This document shows, piece after piece, positions 38,896-47,885 of a stretch of 64,000 nucleotides of DNA (the stretch's first letter is position 1; each line of letters opens with the position of its first letter). This DNA comes from Fodinibius roseus (GTDB lineage: Bacteria > Bacteroidota > Rhodothermia > Balneolales > Balneolaceae). The translations under genes were made by a program, and so were the position numbers. A model generated the notes under the pieces. The model saw nothing but the letters and a program-made list of their open reading frames with translations, had not been told where the DNA came from and did no database searches. The stretch is from contig NZ_FQUS01000003.1 in NCBI RefSeq assembly GCF_900129315.1, positions 186,001 through 250,000 of the forward strand, in the 5' to 3' direction.

Positions 38896-39378
38896 ATGAA
38901 GAATCATCGAACATTGAAAGCAAGTGTTGAGGATCCGGATAGTACCATAGGCATTGTCGTGGCTAAATGGAATTCGTTTATTACCGATGAACTGCTCGCG
39001 GGTGCCCTGGAGGTTTTACACCAGAAGGGAATTGAAGATGAGCGGGTTGTTGTGGTTCGCTGTCCCGGGGCTTATGAAATTCCCTTTATTGCCCGGCAAT
39101 TGTTGCCTAAGGTCGATGGTGTGATTACTTTGGGGGCCGTCATCCGGGGAGACACGCCTCATTTTCATTATGTGTGCGATGCTGCAAACAGAGGAATTAC
39201 GGAATTGAATATTCAGGGCAATAAACCGGTTGTTTTTGGTGTTTTGACTACAGACAATATAGAACAGGCTCAGCAGCGAGCCGGAATCGTGGAAAGCGGA
39301 AAGGGAAACAAAGGAGCCGAGGCAGCCTTGGCCCTGTTAGAAATGATTGATCTGAACCATCAGATCAGTCAATTATAA
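38896..39378 (+). CDS. ribH: 6,7-dimethyl-8-ribityllumazine synthase
   Basis: The 160-residue protein is typical in length. It shows VAKWNSFITDELLAGALEVL, the ligand loop CPGAYEIPF, and GAVIRGDTPHFHYVCDAANR with the conserved His, plus PVVFGVLTTDNIEQAQQRAG. It condenses 5-amino-6-ribitylaminouracil with 3,4-dihydroxy-2-butanone 4-phosphate in riboflavin synthesis and builds a pentameric or icosahedral complex. Other rib genes are not in the window. Confidence 0.97.
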   Translation: MKNHRTLKASVEDPDSTIGIVVAKWNSFITDELLAGALEVLHQKGIEDERVVVVRCPGAYEIPFIARQLLPKVDGVITLGAVIRGDTPHFHYVCDAANRGITELNIQGNKPVVFGVLTTDNIEQAQQRAGIVESGKGNKGAEAALALLEMIDLNHQISQL

Positions 39379-39450
39379 TGTTATAAAGCTTGAAATAACG
39401 TGGATAAAACTCTAATATTAATAGCTTAGCTAATTACCAATTTTACGCTT

Positions 39451-40278
39451 TTGAAACCAATTTCGCTTACAAATACGGAACAGAAAGATAGTGACAAGCA
39501 GCTGCAGGCTCAGCTCATCGAGCAGGGACAGCTTCCTGAACATATTGCTATTATCATGGATGGCAATGGCCGGTGGGCAAAAAGCCGGGGCAACCTGCGA
39601 TCATTCGGGCACAAAGCCGGGGTAGACTCGGTTCGTGATATTACGGAAGCCTGCGCCCAGATGGGGGTAAAGTACCTGACGCTTTACGCCTTTTCAACCG
39701 AAAACTGGCGCCGCCCTAAAATGGAAGTGAATGCGTTAACGCGACTGTTGGCCAGCTCCCTGCGGAAGGAGGCCGATAATCTCAATGAAAATGATATCCG
39801 GCTGGAGACGATTGGCCAGATTGATCGATTTCCGGACAAATGTCAGCGAGAGCTTAAAGAGGTTATTGAGCTGACGCAGGATAACAGCCGCCTTAATTTA
39901 TGCCTGGCCCTTAGCTATTCCGGTCGCTGGGATATTAAAGAAGCCGTTAAAAGGCTGGCCCGCCGGGTAAAAAGCGGGGAGATAGACCCGGAAGACATCA
40001 ATGACGAGATGATAAGCTGTCATTTGTCCACGGCCGATATTCCGGATCCGGATCTGATCATCCGAACAAGCGGGGAATATCGCCTCAGCAACTTTTTACT
40101 GTGGCAGCTGGCCTATTCCGAATTATATATCACCGAAACCTACTGGCCCGACTTCCGCCGGAAGGAACTTTACAAAGCTATCCACTCTTTCCAGGAACGT
40201 GAACGCCGCTTTGGAAAACTTTCGAAAGACGAACAAAAAAAACAGGCGAAATTGCACGTTCAAGAGCTGACTACCTGA
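39451..40278 (+). CDS. uppS: Isoprenyl transferase (undecaprenyl diphosphate synthase)
   Basis: The 275-residue protein must start at the TTG at 39451: no ATG lies between it and the first conserved motif, and the frame closes at a TAG upstream. It has HIAIIMDGNGRWAKSRG with the catalytic Asp, GHKAGVDSVRDI, LTLYAFSTENWRRP, and the C-terminal DLIIRTSGEYRLSNFLLWQLAYSEL. It extends farnesyl diphosphate with isopentenyl diphosphate to the C55 carrier lipid for peptidoglycan. It heads a unit with bamA and three Skp-like genes, an arrangement known in Bacteroidota. Confidence 0.97.
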   Translation: MKPISLTNTEQKDSDKQLQAQLIEQGQLPEHIAIIMDGNGRWAKSRGNLRSFGHKAGVDSVRDITEACAQMGVKYLTLYAFSTENWRRPKMEVNALTRLLASSLRKEADNLNENDIRLETIGQIDRFPDKCQRELKEVIELTQDNSRLNLCLALSYSGRWDIKEAVKRLARRVKSGEIDPEDINDEMISCHLSTADIPDPDLIIRTSGEYRLSNFLLWQLAYSELYITETYWPDFRRKELYKAIHSFQERERRFGKLSKDEQKKQAKLHVQELTT

Positions 40279-40329
40279 CTTATCATATTCATATATAAAC
40301 GTACGCTCAATATTCAAGAAATTACACAC

Positions 40330-42816
40330 GTGAAGAATTTATTACTCACACTTTTTCTGCTTTGTTTCATTTCTACTGCTGCAATTGCTCAAGATATTAC
40401 TTCTGACGATACGCCCATTCAAATTGAAAATCCCTTGGATGCTACGCCCCGGCAGTACGAAATTCTGGGTATTGAAGTTGAAGGGCTGACAACCTCCCGG
40501 GAGGAATTTGTCATTGGCACCAGCGGGCTGCAGGAAGGGACACAAATAACAATCCCCGGAGAGGCCATAGGCCAGGCGATCAGAAGCCTTCATCAGACGG
40601 GCCTCTTTACGGATATTGAGATTGTGGAAACCGGCCGGGAAGCCGGCGGAATCTATCTGAAGATCAGCGTACAAGAACGACCCCGTCTCGAAACGTTTCG
40701 GATTGAAGGGGTAAAGCGGTCGGAGAGAAGCGACCTGGAGGAGGAAATAACGCTTATACCGGGGTATGCGGTCACCGAATCCTCGGTTGCCCAGGCGGTG
40801 AATACTATTAAGCGGTATTACGAGCAGGAGGGGCACTGGGATACGCAGGTGAATGTAAGTCAGACGAAAACGGATACGGTGCGAAACCGGGTGACAGTCA
40901 TTTTTGATATCAATGCCGGCGAGCGCCTGGAAGTCAAGGATATTTCGTTCGGGGGCAATGAACAGTTCGATGACAGGACACTTCAGAAGTCGCTGGGGAC
41001 GATTAAAGAGGACAAATGGTGGAAGTTTTTTTCCAAGAAGCTGTATAAAGAGGATGAGTTCGAAGAGGCAAAGAATAATCTGGGACAGTTTTACCGCGAT
41101 CACGGCTTTCTCGATTTTCGGATAACCAGCGACAGCGTGTATACCTTTCCCTATACCCAACAAAGGCTATACGTGCTGGAAACACCGGCTCGTGGTGTAA
41201 AGGTAGATATTTCAGTCCATGAAGGTCCCCAGTATAAGGTCCGCGACATTAACTGGGAGGGTAACACGGTGTATACGGATGAACAGCTCACCCAGACGCT
41301 CGGCTTTGAAAAGGGAGAGGTCTTCAATCAAACCAAATTTCAAAGGCGCCTGGAAATCAATCAAAAGGGGCCTGATGTCACCAGCCTTTACCAGGATATC
41401 GGCTACCTGTTTTTTCAGGCGGAACCTGAAATCGATATTGTGGCCGAAGACTCCGTTGATCTGAATATAAACCTTGTGGAAAACGAGATTGCCTATGTCG
41501 AGGAAGTTTCATTCGAGGGCAATACCAAGACGCATGATGATGTCATCCGCCGCAACCTGCGAACGGTGCCCGGTCAGAAATACAGCCGGCAGGCTATTAT
41601 TCGAACGATCCGTGAATTGGGACAAATAGGATATTTTCAGCAGCAGTCCATTGAGCCGAACCTGAATCCGGATCCGGAAAATCAGACGGTTGATATCAAT
41701 TATTCGCTGGATGAGTCCCAGAGTACCGATAATTTTGAATTTTCCGGGGGGTTCGGGGGACGCGGTATCGGACTGATACTCTCGGCAAAAGTGAACTTCA
41801 ATAACTTCTCCATTCAGCGGGCGGTGAAAGGCGAGGGATGGAAGCCCATTCCCTCGGGAGACGGACAAAAACTTTCGCTGGGTGTGCAGGTCACCGGTAG
41901 TGGTTATCAAAGTTACAGTACCAGTTTTCAAGAGCCCTGGCTTTCGGGCCGGCCGCTTTCGCTGGGGGTCAATATGAGTTATGATCTTATTAAGTACCGG
42001 GGCAGCGATCAGCGCAACGAGCTGTTTTCGAGCAGCGTGTCACTGGGACGCCGCCTGGACTGGCCGGATGATTATTTCTCACATCAAAGCGTGCTTTCCT
42101 ATCAGCTTTACGATGTGGCCGGCGGTGCATCTTTTCTGCCTGAAGGGGCCTCCAACATATTGAGTATCCAGCAAATCCTGGAACGTAATTCCACGGACAA
42201 CAGGATTTCGCCTACCACCGGTTCTAAATTGCGGCTGTCCGGGGAGATTGCCCCGCCCATGCCCGGTTTTGCCCAGTACTACAAGTTCAAGTCGAGCTAC
42301 CAGAACCACACGACGATTGTGGGAGACCTGGTTCTCACGAATTCCATAGAATATGGCTATTTGGGATACCTGGCACAGGGCAAACGAAGTAACTTCCAGC
42401 GATTTAAGCTGGGCGGTACGCAGATGCAGCAGCGGCAGTCATTTTTGGACGACAATATTGACCTGCGCGGTTTTCCGGGCGGAAGGGGCGGTTCCATTAC
42501 GCCGTTTGAGGATGGCCAGGAAGTAGGGGGACGTCTATATACGAAATATTCGTTTGAATTGCGTTACCCGGCAATTACCGAAGACCAGGCCCAGGTTTAT
42601 CCCTACGCCTTTATGGATGCGGGTAATGCATACCTGAATCCCAGCCAGTTTGCCCCGTTTGATGTCAAACGGTCCGTTGGTTTCGGCACGCGCATATTCC
42701 TGCCGATCCTGGGACTGGTTGACCTAAGTTACGGGTACCGGCTGGACGGCATACCCAATACCCAGGTCAGGGCCGGCGAATGGGAATTTCTCTTCAATAT
42801 CGGAGCCCCGTTTTAA
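40330..42816 (+). CDS. bamA: Outer membrane protein assembly factor BamA
   Basis: The 828-residue protein has a signal (LLTLFLLCFISTAAIAQD). Five POTRA domains follow, with the typical ends V-x-F/V-x-V (for example RLETFRIEGVKRSERSDLEE, VKDISFGGNEQFDDRTLQKS, VRDINWEGNTVYTDEQLTQT, VEEVSFEGNTKTHDDVIRRN). The C-terminal 16-strand barrel has the loop DLRGFPGGRGG, and the last residue is Phe (FNIGAPF). It inserts beta-barrel proteins, such as the SusC in this window, into the outer membrane. Its stop overlaps the first Skp gene (TAATG). Confidence 0.97.
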   Translation: MKNLLLTLFLLCFISTAAIAQDITSDDTPIQIENPLDATPRQYEILGIEVEGLTTSREEFVIGTSGLQEGTQITIPGEAIGQAIRSLHQTGLFTDIEIVETGREAGGIYLKISVQERPRLETFRIEGVKRSERSDLEEEITLIPGYAVTESSVAQAVNTIKRYYEQEGHWDTQVNVSQTKTDTVRNRVTVIFDINAGERLEVKDISFGGNEQFDDRTLQKSLGTIKEDKWWKFFSKKLYKEDEFEEAKNNLGQFYRDHGFLDFRITSDSVYTFPYTQQRLYVLETPARGVKVDISVHEGPQYKVRDINWEGNTVYTDEQLTQTLGFEKGEVFNQTKFQRRLEINQKGPDVTSLYQDIGYLFFQAEPEIDIVAEDSVDLNINLVENEIAYVEEVSFEGNTKTHDDVIRRNLRTVPGQKYSRQAIIRTIRELGQIGYFQQQSIEPNLNPDPENQTVDINYSLDESQSTDNFEFSGGFGGRGIGLILSAKVNFNNFSIQRAVKGEGWKPIPSGDGQKLSLGVQVTGSGYQSYSTSFQEPWLSGRPLSLGVNMSYDLIKYRGSDQRNELFSSSVSLGRRLDWPDDYFSHQSVLSYQLYDVAGGASFLPEGASNILSIQQILERNSTDNRISPTTGSKLRLSGEIAPPMPGFAQYYKFKSSYQNHTTIVGDLVLTNSIEYGYLGYLAQGKRSNFQRFKLGGTQMQQRQSFLDDNIDLRGFPGGRGGSITPFEDGQEVGGRLYTKYSFELRYPAITEDQAQVYPYAFMDAGNAYLNPSQFAPFDVKRSVGFGTRIFLPILGLVDLSYGYRLDGIPNTQVRAGEWEFLFNIGAPF

Positions 42817-43376
42817 TGGTTAGGCCGGCTACCCCCATAACACTGTCCCTTGCTGCCGTCCTGTTATCGATGCTGTGCGGCGCAGCCGAGGCCGGGGCAC
42901 AGCAGCAGAAAATCGGCTATGTGGACACGGATTACCTGCTGGCTCAAATGTCGGAATACGAAAGTATCCAGCAGCAGCTGCAATCGAGGAGTTCACAGTG
43001 GAATAGTGAACTACAGCGGATGGATGAAGAAATTGAGCAGCTGAAAGAAGATTATGAATCCAAAAAGGTACTTTATACGGACGAACAAAAAGAGCAGGCA
43101 AAACAGAAGATTCAGTCCAAAGTGGAACAGCGGCAGCAATATTTGGAACAGAAATTCGGGGCTGAAGGCGAATATTTCCAGTTGCAGAAAGAGCTTTTAA
43201 AACCTGTTCAGGAAACCATTTTTGAGGCTATAAACAGGGTAGCGGCGCGTCAGAGCTTTGATTTTGTCTTTGACCGCGCCCAAAATTCGGGTTTACTATT
43301 TGGCGGTGAAGAATTTAATTTGAATGAAGAGGTACTACAGGAGCTGGGAATTACGTTAAATGAGTCCAGCAATTGA
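42816..43376 (+). CDS. OmpH/Skp-family periplasmic chaperone, copy 1
   Basis: The protein has 186 residues from the ATG at 42816, which overlaps the bamA stop by one base; an earlier in-frame ATG at 42780 would lie inside bamA. A signal peptide ends near EAGAQQQ. The mature protein starts KIGYVDTDYLLAQMSEY, the OmpH head, and continues as a long coiled coil rich in Gln/Glu (SELQRMDEEIEQLKEDYESK). The end folds back (FDFVFDRAQNSGLLF). Skp trimers hold unfolded outer-membrane proteins on the way to BamA. Confidence 0.93.
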   Translation: MVRPATPITLSLAAVLLSMLCGAAEAGAQQQKIGYVDTDYLLAQMSEYESIQQQLQSRSSQWNSELQRMDEEIEQLKEDYESKKVLYTDEQKEQAKQKIQSKVEQRQQYLEQKFGAEGEYFQLQKELLKPVQETIFEAINRVAARQSFDFVFDRAQNSGLLFGGEEFNLNEEVLQELGITLNESSN

Positions 43377-43440
43377 TAAAAATTGTTAGTATAATCACAC
43401 GTTTTAACAAAGTGCAACGTTAAAAGATATTACCTGATCC

Positions 43441-43977
43441 ATGATAAAAAAGATATTGAGTGCAGCGGGCCTTTTCCTTTTTCTTATAAGTACGGCGGCA
43501 AGTGCCCAGCTGAAAATCGGATACATGAATACCCAGCAGGTATTAAGCGAGCTGCCTCAGCGATCGGAAGTCGAGCAACAGCTGAACAGCTATATTGAAT
43601 CCCGGCGGGGTGAGCTTGAAGAGCGAATTACTGATTTTCAAAATGAGGTGGCAGCCTACCAGGAAAACCAGGAAAACATGTCCGAGCAGGAAATTCAGCA
43701 ACGAGAGCAGGAACTGGCCCAGCAGGAAGCCTCGGTACAGGAGTTTCAGCAAAACCTCCAGTCACAAATTCAGGAGCGCAGAGCCAAACTCCTGGAACCA
43801 CTGTACAATGCCATGGATCAGGCTATTGCCGACGTGGCCGAAAGCAATGACCTTGACTTTGTGCTCAACCAGGCTACAACCAACGGGGAAAACGTTATCT
43901 ATTACTCTGCAGATCAGCAACTGGATATTACGCAACAGGTTATTCAACGCGTAAAAGAGACCTCTGCGACGAACTAA
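43441..43977 (+). CDS. OmpH/Skp-family periplasmic chaperone, copy 2
   Basis: The 178-residue protein has a clean signal (LFLFLISTAASAQ). The mature part starts LKIGYMNTQQVLSELPQRSE, and a long Gln/Glu-rich coiled coil follows (VAAYQENQENMSEQEIQQRE). The end has LDFVLNQATTNGENVIYYSA. It is about as long as E. coli Skp (161) plus a few residues. It lies 64 bp after copy 1 and 23 bp before copy 3, so it is in the same operon as bamA. Confidence 0.93.
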   Translation: MIKKILSAAGLFLFLISTAASAQLKIGYMNTQQVLSELPQRSEVEQQLNSYIESRRGELEERITDFQNEVAAYQENQENMSEQEIQQREQELAQQEASVQEFQQNLQSQIQERRAKLLEPLYNAMDQAIADVAESNDLDFVLNQATTNGENVIYYSADQQLDITQQVIQRVKETSATN

Positions 43978-44000
43978 CACATGAAAACACAATAAGCATT

Positions 44001-44552
44001 ATGGTTAAACGAATACTATCAGCATCATTTTTTTGTTTATTTCTTATCGGATTTGCGGCTACGCCTCCGGCACAGGCCCAGGGCCAGGGACTGGAGATCG
44101 GGTATGTGGATCCCCAGGCTATTTTGAGTAAAATGCCGGAGATGAAGGCCGTGCAGCAGCGTCTCCAGAATTTTATGGAGAAAAAACGTGATGAGCTGGC
44201 AACCAAGCGGGAAGAATACCAGCAGCAGGTATCTGAGTATCAGCAGAAAGAATCGGTCATTTCCGAGAGCGCCAAACAGAAAGAAGAGGAGCGTCTCGGG
44301 CAGCTCGGCGCTGAGCTCCAGCAGTTTCAGACCGAGCTGCAGCAGGAGGTTCAACAGAAGCAGCAGGAACTGGTAGGCCCCCTGTTAGACCAGATCGATA
44401 CGGCGATCGGGACGGTGGCCGGCGATATGGGGCTTACCTACGTGCTTAATACGACCACCAGTAATGGCGATGTCATTATTTTGTATGCCTCGGATGAAGC
44501 GCAACAGCAATACGATATCACGGATGAGGTGATGGCTGAGCTGGATATGTAG
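44001..44552 (+). CDS. OmpH/Skp-family periplasmic chaperone, copy 3
   Basis: The 183-residue protein has a signal (FFCLFLIGFAATPPAQAQ). Its mature part begins LEIGYVDPQAILSKMPEMKA and ends with LTYVLNTTTSNGDVIILYAS, closely matching copy 2 in the C-terminal strand. It is the last gene of the uppS-bamA unit and is followed by a strong terminator. Copies 2 and 3 look like a more recent duplication than copy 1. Confidence 0.93.
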   Translation: MVKRILSASFFCLFLIGFAATPPAQAQGQGLEIGYVDPQAILSKMPEMKAVQQRLQNFMEKKRDELATKREEYQQQVSEYQQKESVISESAKQKEEERLGQLGAELQQFQTELQQEVQQKQQELVGPLLDQIDTAIGTVAGDMGLTYVLNTTTSNGDVIILYASDEAQQQYDITDEVMAELDM

Positions 44553-44594
44553 ATCGTGCCGGCGGCGCTGCCAACCGGCGCACCATATATACAT

Positions 44595-44615
44595 CCATTG
44601 ATTGGTTATTGGTTA
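44595..44615 (+). repeat. Three 7-bp repeats before the terminator
   Basis: CCATTGA, TTGGTTA and TTGGTTA stand in 7-bp register. They are the same kind of heptad as at 19166 and 27201. Confidence 0.4.
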
Positions 44616-44622
44616 TGGCAGC

Positions 44623-44655
44623 AAGGACAGCTTACACCGGTAGGCTGTCCTTTTT
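44623..44655. terminator. Intrinsic terminator between the skp genes and the VWA gene
   Basis: AAGGACAGC (44623-44631) pairs with GCTGTCCTT (44644-44652) and a T-run follows. The T-run overlaps the stop codon of the convergent VWA gene. Confidence 0.85.
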
Positions 44656-45763
44656 ATTTGATTCTCCGCTTGCGATTACGGATATAATCTTCAAAAATGT
44701 ATCCCCCCAGGTTATCCAGGGAGGCAAAGTAGGCCCGCCCCTTATTCGCTTTCGACAGCTTGCGCACAAAATCCTGCAGGTACGGATCGCGCGCTATCAT
44801 AAACGTAGTGATGTCAATATTGTCTCTCCGGCATTTGACGGCTTCATCCAGTACTTTGTTAACGATTTTTTGATCGAGCCCGAAGCTGTTTTTATAGATC
44901 TTTCCGTTTTCGATGATGCATGAGGGTTTGCCATCCGTGATCATAAAAACCTGTTTATTGGCGTATTTTCGCTTGTGCAGCGTGTGGCGTGCCAGCTGCA
45001 GCGCCTGTTGGGTGTTGGTGTGGTAGGGGCCTGCTTTTAGATAGGGCAGGTCTTCGATTTCGACTTTCCAGGCTTCATTGCCAAAAGCGACGATGTCGAG
45101 CGAGTCCTTGGCGTAGTTGTTGAGAATAAGTTCAGAGAGCGCCATAGCGACCTTCTTGGCCGGGGTAATACGGTCCTCGCCATACAGGATCATTGAGTGG
45201 CTTAGATCGATCAGCAGGACCGTTGCAACGGAAGTATAGTGATCGGTGTCGTGGACCCGGATATCATCCTCGTGCAGATTCATCTGGTCGATGTTGCTGT
45301 GTTTCAGCATATTCATCATCGTACCGACACTGTCGATGTTGGCGATATCATCGCCCTGCTGCCAGTTACGGGTTTCCGGTTTTCGTTCAAGTCCGCGTCC
45401 TAAGTAATTTGTCTGGTGATTGCCCACCGATCCCTTTTCAAGATTGTTAAAGATCTCCCTGAGCGACCGCCTGCGCAGGCTGCGTTCGGTCTTGCGGGTG
45501 ATGACCAGCATATTTTGATCCCGGTCCTGCTCTATATACCCGCGCTGTTCCAGTTCCTCTACAAAATCGCCGATACCGAAATTCTCGAATTGCTCCGTGA
45601 TGTCATACTGGTTATCAAGCTCGGTAAGCCAGCGCAGCGCCTGGGAAACATCTCCGCTTGCAATCGTAAGCAGCTCCTGAAACAGATCCATGAGCGTATC
45701 AAAGGGTGAATCAGCTGCTTTTTTTGCGAATGCAGAATCCCATTTTTGATACTTGAAAAGCAT
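44654..45763 (-). CDS. VWA-domain protein
   Basis: The 369-residue protein has an N-terminal helical domain (about 1-150) and a von Willebrand factor A domain with an intact MIDAS: DLSHS in [14 protein letters not shown], and MITDGKPSC for the Asp ligand. It lacks a signal peptide, so it is probably cytoplasmic. Such proteins often work with a MoxR-type AAA+ ATPase; none is in the window. The gene is divergent from rnhB. Confidence 0.85.
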   Translation of the reverse strand: MLFKYQKWDSAFAKKAADSPFDTLMDLFQELLTIASGDVSQALRWLTELDNQYDITEQFENFGIGDFVEELEQRGYIEQDRDQNMLVITRKTERSLRRRSLREIFNNLEKGSVGNHQTNYLGRGLERKPETRNWQQGDDIANIDSVGTMMNMLKHSNIDQMNLHEDDIRVHDTDHYTSVATVLLIDLSHSMILYGEDRITPAKKVAMALSELILNNYAKDSLDIVAFGNEAWKVEIEDLPYLKAGPYHTNTQQALQLARHTLHKRKYANKQVFMITDGKPSCIIENGKIYKNSFGLDQKIVNKVLDEAVKCRRDNIDITTFMIARDPYLQDFVRKLSKANKGRAYFASLDNLGGYIFEDYIRNRKRRIK

Positions 45764-45825
45764 AGTAATAATATTGACTTTAGCAGGAGTATATGTAACG
45801 TATTACAAAAGAAATTAATTCATAA

Positions 45826-46482
45826 ATGACAATGGCGGTTGACGACTTTGAGAAAAATGGAGCGGTGGACCGTCTTCAATTTGAGCGCAGGCTATGGGAG
45901 GAAGGCATGCATCGGGTTATGGGACTCGATGAAGTGGGACGCGGGTGTCTGGCGGGACCGGTGGTGGCTGCCGGGGTTATTTTTGAGGCCGGGACGTTTG
46001 TTGAGGAGATCAGAGACAGCAAGACGCTTTCCCTGGCGGATCGCAAAAGGCTCAGCCGGCAAATTAGGGAAGAGGCCCGTTTCTGGACCGTACGGTGGTG
46101 CCTGCCGCGTGAAATCGACAAGCTCAATATTCTGCATGCGTCCATAAAAGCGATGCGTAAATGCAGCGAGGCAGAACAGGCCGCTCCCGATTTCCTGTTG
46201 GTGGACGGAAACCGCTTTAGCCCGGGATTGTGTCCGCACCAATGCCTGGTCAGGGGCGATGACCGTTCGATGAGCATCGCGGCGGCTTCCATTATTGCAA
46301 AGGTGTACCGGGACGAGTGGATGCGTGAGCTCCACGAAGAATATCCCTATTATGGCTGGAATACGAATGTGGGGTACCCGACTCCGCAGCATTTTGAGGG
46401 ATTGCAGGAATATGGAGCGACCAGGTACCACCGCCAAAGTTTTCGACTGCGAACGGAGAAGATGATTGAAGAGTCAGACTAA
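45826..46482 (+). CDS. rnhB: Ribonuclease HII
   Basis: The 218-residue protein has the type 2 RNase H motif GLDEVGRGCLAGPVVAAGVI with the catalytic DEXXG, then IRDSKTLSLADRKRLSRQI, LLVDGNRF and SIAAASIIAKVYRDEWM. It cuts RNA-DNA hybrids 5' of a ribonucleotide, including single ribonucleotides left in DNA by polymerase. It is a single gene ending just before repeat copy F. Confidence 0.96.
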   Translation: MTMAVDDFEKNGAVDRLQFERRLWEEGMHRVMGLDEVGRGCLAGPVVAAGVIFEAGTFVEEIRDSKTLSLADRKRLSRQIREEARFWTVRWCLPREIDKLNILHASIKAMRKCSEAEQAAPDFLLVDGNRFSPGLCPHQCLVRGDDRSMSIAAASIIAKVYRDEWMRELHEEYPYYGWNTNVGYPTPQHFEGLQEYGATRYHRQSFRLRTEKMIEESD

Positions 46483-46496
46483 CAACATACTATTAG

Positions 46497-46633
46497 AAAA
46501 CTTAGAAAAACGAGGAGTTTTGGTCAAGCTCAAAGCCTGAGCGATTTCAAAACTGGAGCTTATTAGCCATAAGTGAGGATTTTGAAATCGCGAAAATGTA
46601 GAGATTGAGCAAAAGAGCCGTTTTGCAAAGCCT
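46497..46633 (+). repeat. Dispersed palindromic intergenic repeat, copy F
   Basis: It begins AAAACTTAGAAAAACGAGG and ends GCCGTTTTGCAAAGCC, which are inverted relatives. Inside, GCGATTTCAAAA (46541) and TTTTGAAATCGC (46580) are a perfect 12-bp inverted pair, so the whole repeat can fold on itself. It fills the gap between the convergent rnhB and rodA genes and ends at the rodA stop codon. Confidence 0.8.
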
Positions 46634-46634
46634 T

Positions 46635-47885
46635 CTACCGATAGATACTGAACTGTCGTTTATGGAAATCCAGATTTAAACAGATGCCGAGCATAAGGGT
46701 GTTGGTGATCAGCGCCGATCCGCCGTAGCTGATGAAGGGCAGGGGGACGCCGATGACCGGGATAAGCGCGGTAGCCGAGCCTATATTGATAAAGAAATGC
46801 GTGAAATAGATCGCGGCGACACTCACAATGACCAGCTGGGCAAAGGGGTGTTTATGATTGGCAGCAGATCGCAGAAGAACAATCGTAAACCCGGTCAATA
46901 ATAAGACGACGAAACCGGCTCCTGCAAAACCAAATTCCTCTCCTATCACACAGAAAATAAAGTCGGTCCACTGTTCAGGTAAGAAGCGAAGCTGGGTCTG
47001 GGTTCCTTCCAGATACCCCTTGCCGTACAGTCCCCCCGAACCGATGGCGGTCTTTGCCTGTATGATATTCCAGCCCGCCCCCTGGGGATCGAAGGAGGGA
47101 TTTGTGAAGGCCTCTATCCGCGCACGCTGGTGGGGCTGCAACACTTGAAACAGGGCCACCTGAACACCAATGACGAGCAGAATGCCGGTGGCAAAAGAGG
47201 TGAAGGTGAGCCAGGTCCGCCGCTGTAGTATAAATACCAGCAGCGTCAGAAAGACCGCGGCCGCCAGTCCCCAGTACCAGGCAATAATGCTCAGGTAGCC
47301 TATTATTGCGGGAGAAATAATAAACAGCGATATGCCGTAGGGCAGCCCCGACCAAAAAAGAACCACGGGGATCAGGGCTAAAAAGATGATGGCCGTACCG
47401 GAGTCGTTTTGCATGAAGACGAGCACAGTGGGGACCAGAATAATCAGGACCGTTGTTAAGGCTGTTTTAAGATTTTCGGCAGAGAGGTTGCGCTGACTCG
47501 TCAAATAGTTTGCTACGGCAAGGACCGTGGCAATTTTCATCAGTTCGCTGGTCTGCAGATTCAGCGGTCCCAGGACAAGCCAGCTTGTGGCGCCGTTTAC
47601 TTCCCTGCCGAAAATGAGCGTCAGTACCATGAGCAGCAGTCCCACAACGTAGAACACATATGATCCCTCGCGAAAGGTACGGGGACTTACATACTGCAGG
47701 CCGACAATCAGCATCAGGGCAATACCGAAAGAGATCAGCTGCTTATAAAAATTAACCTGAATGTAGGCCGGCAAAAATTCTGCAACGGGACCCTGAGTAG
47801 CGCTGTATATAGCGACCAGTCCGATCGTAACCAGGCCAACCCAGAGCGTCGTGAGCGGCCAGTTATATTCTCCAATATTACTCAT
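46635..47885 (-). CDS. rodA: Rod shape-determining glycosyltransferase RodA
   Basis: The protein has 416 residues from the ATG at 47885, which overlaps the mrdA stop by 8 bp (ATGAGTAA); the reading frame extends further up but inside mrdA. It is a SEDS polymerase with about ten helices. Conserved parts include FGREVNGATSWLVLGPLNLQ, LVFMQNDSGTA, GKGYLEGTQTQLRFLPEQWT and the C-terminal GVPLPFISYGGSAL. It polymerises lipid II into glycan strands for side-wall growth together with PBP2, whose gene lies directly upstream. Confidence 0.97.
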   Translation of the reverse strand: MSNIGEYNWPLTTLWVGLVTIGLVAIYSATQGPVAEFLPAYIQVNFYKQLISFGIALMLIVGLQYVSPRTFREGSYVFYVVGLLLMVLTLIFGREVNGATSWLVLGPLNLQTSELMKIATVLAVANYLTSQRNLSAENLKTALTTVLIILVPTVLVFMQNDSGTAIIFLALIPVVLFWSGLPYGISLFIISPAIIGYLSIIAWYWGLAAAVFLTLLVFILQRRTWLTFTSFATGILLVIGVQVALFQVLQPHQRARIEAFTNPSFDPQGAGWNIIQAKTAIGSGGLYGKGYLEGTQTQLRFLPEQWTDFIFCVIGEEFGFAGAGFVVLLLTGFTIVLLRSAANHKHPFAQLVIVSVAAIYFTHFFINIGSATALIPVIGVPLPFISYGGSALITNTLMLGICLNLDFHKRQFSIYR

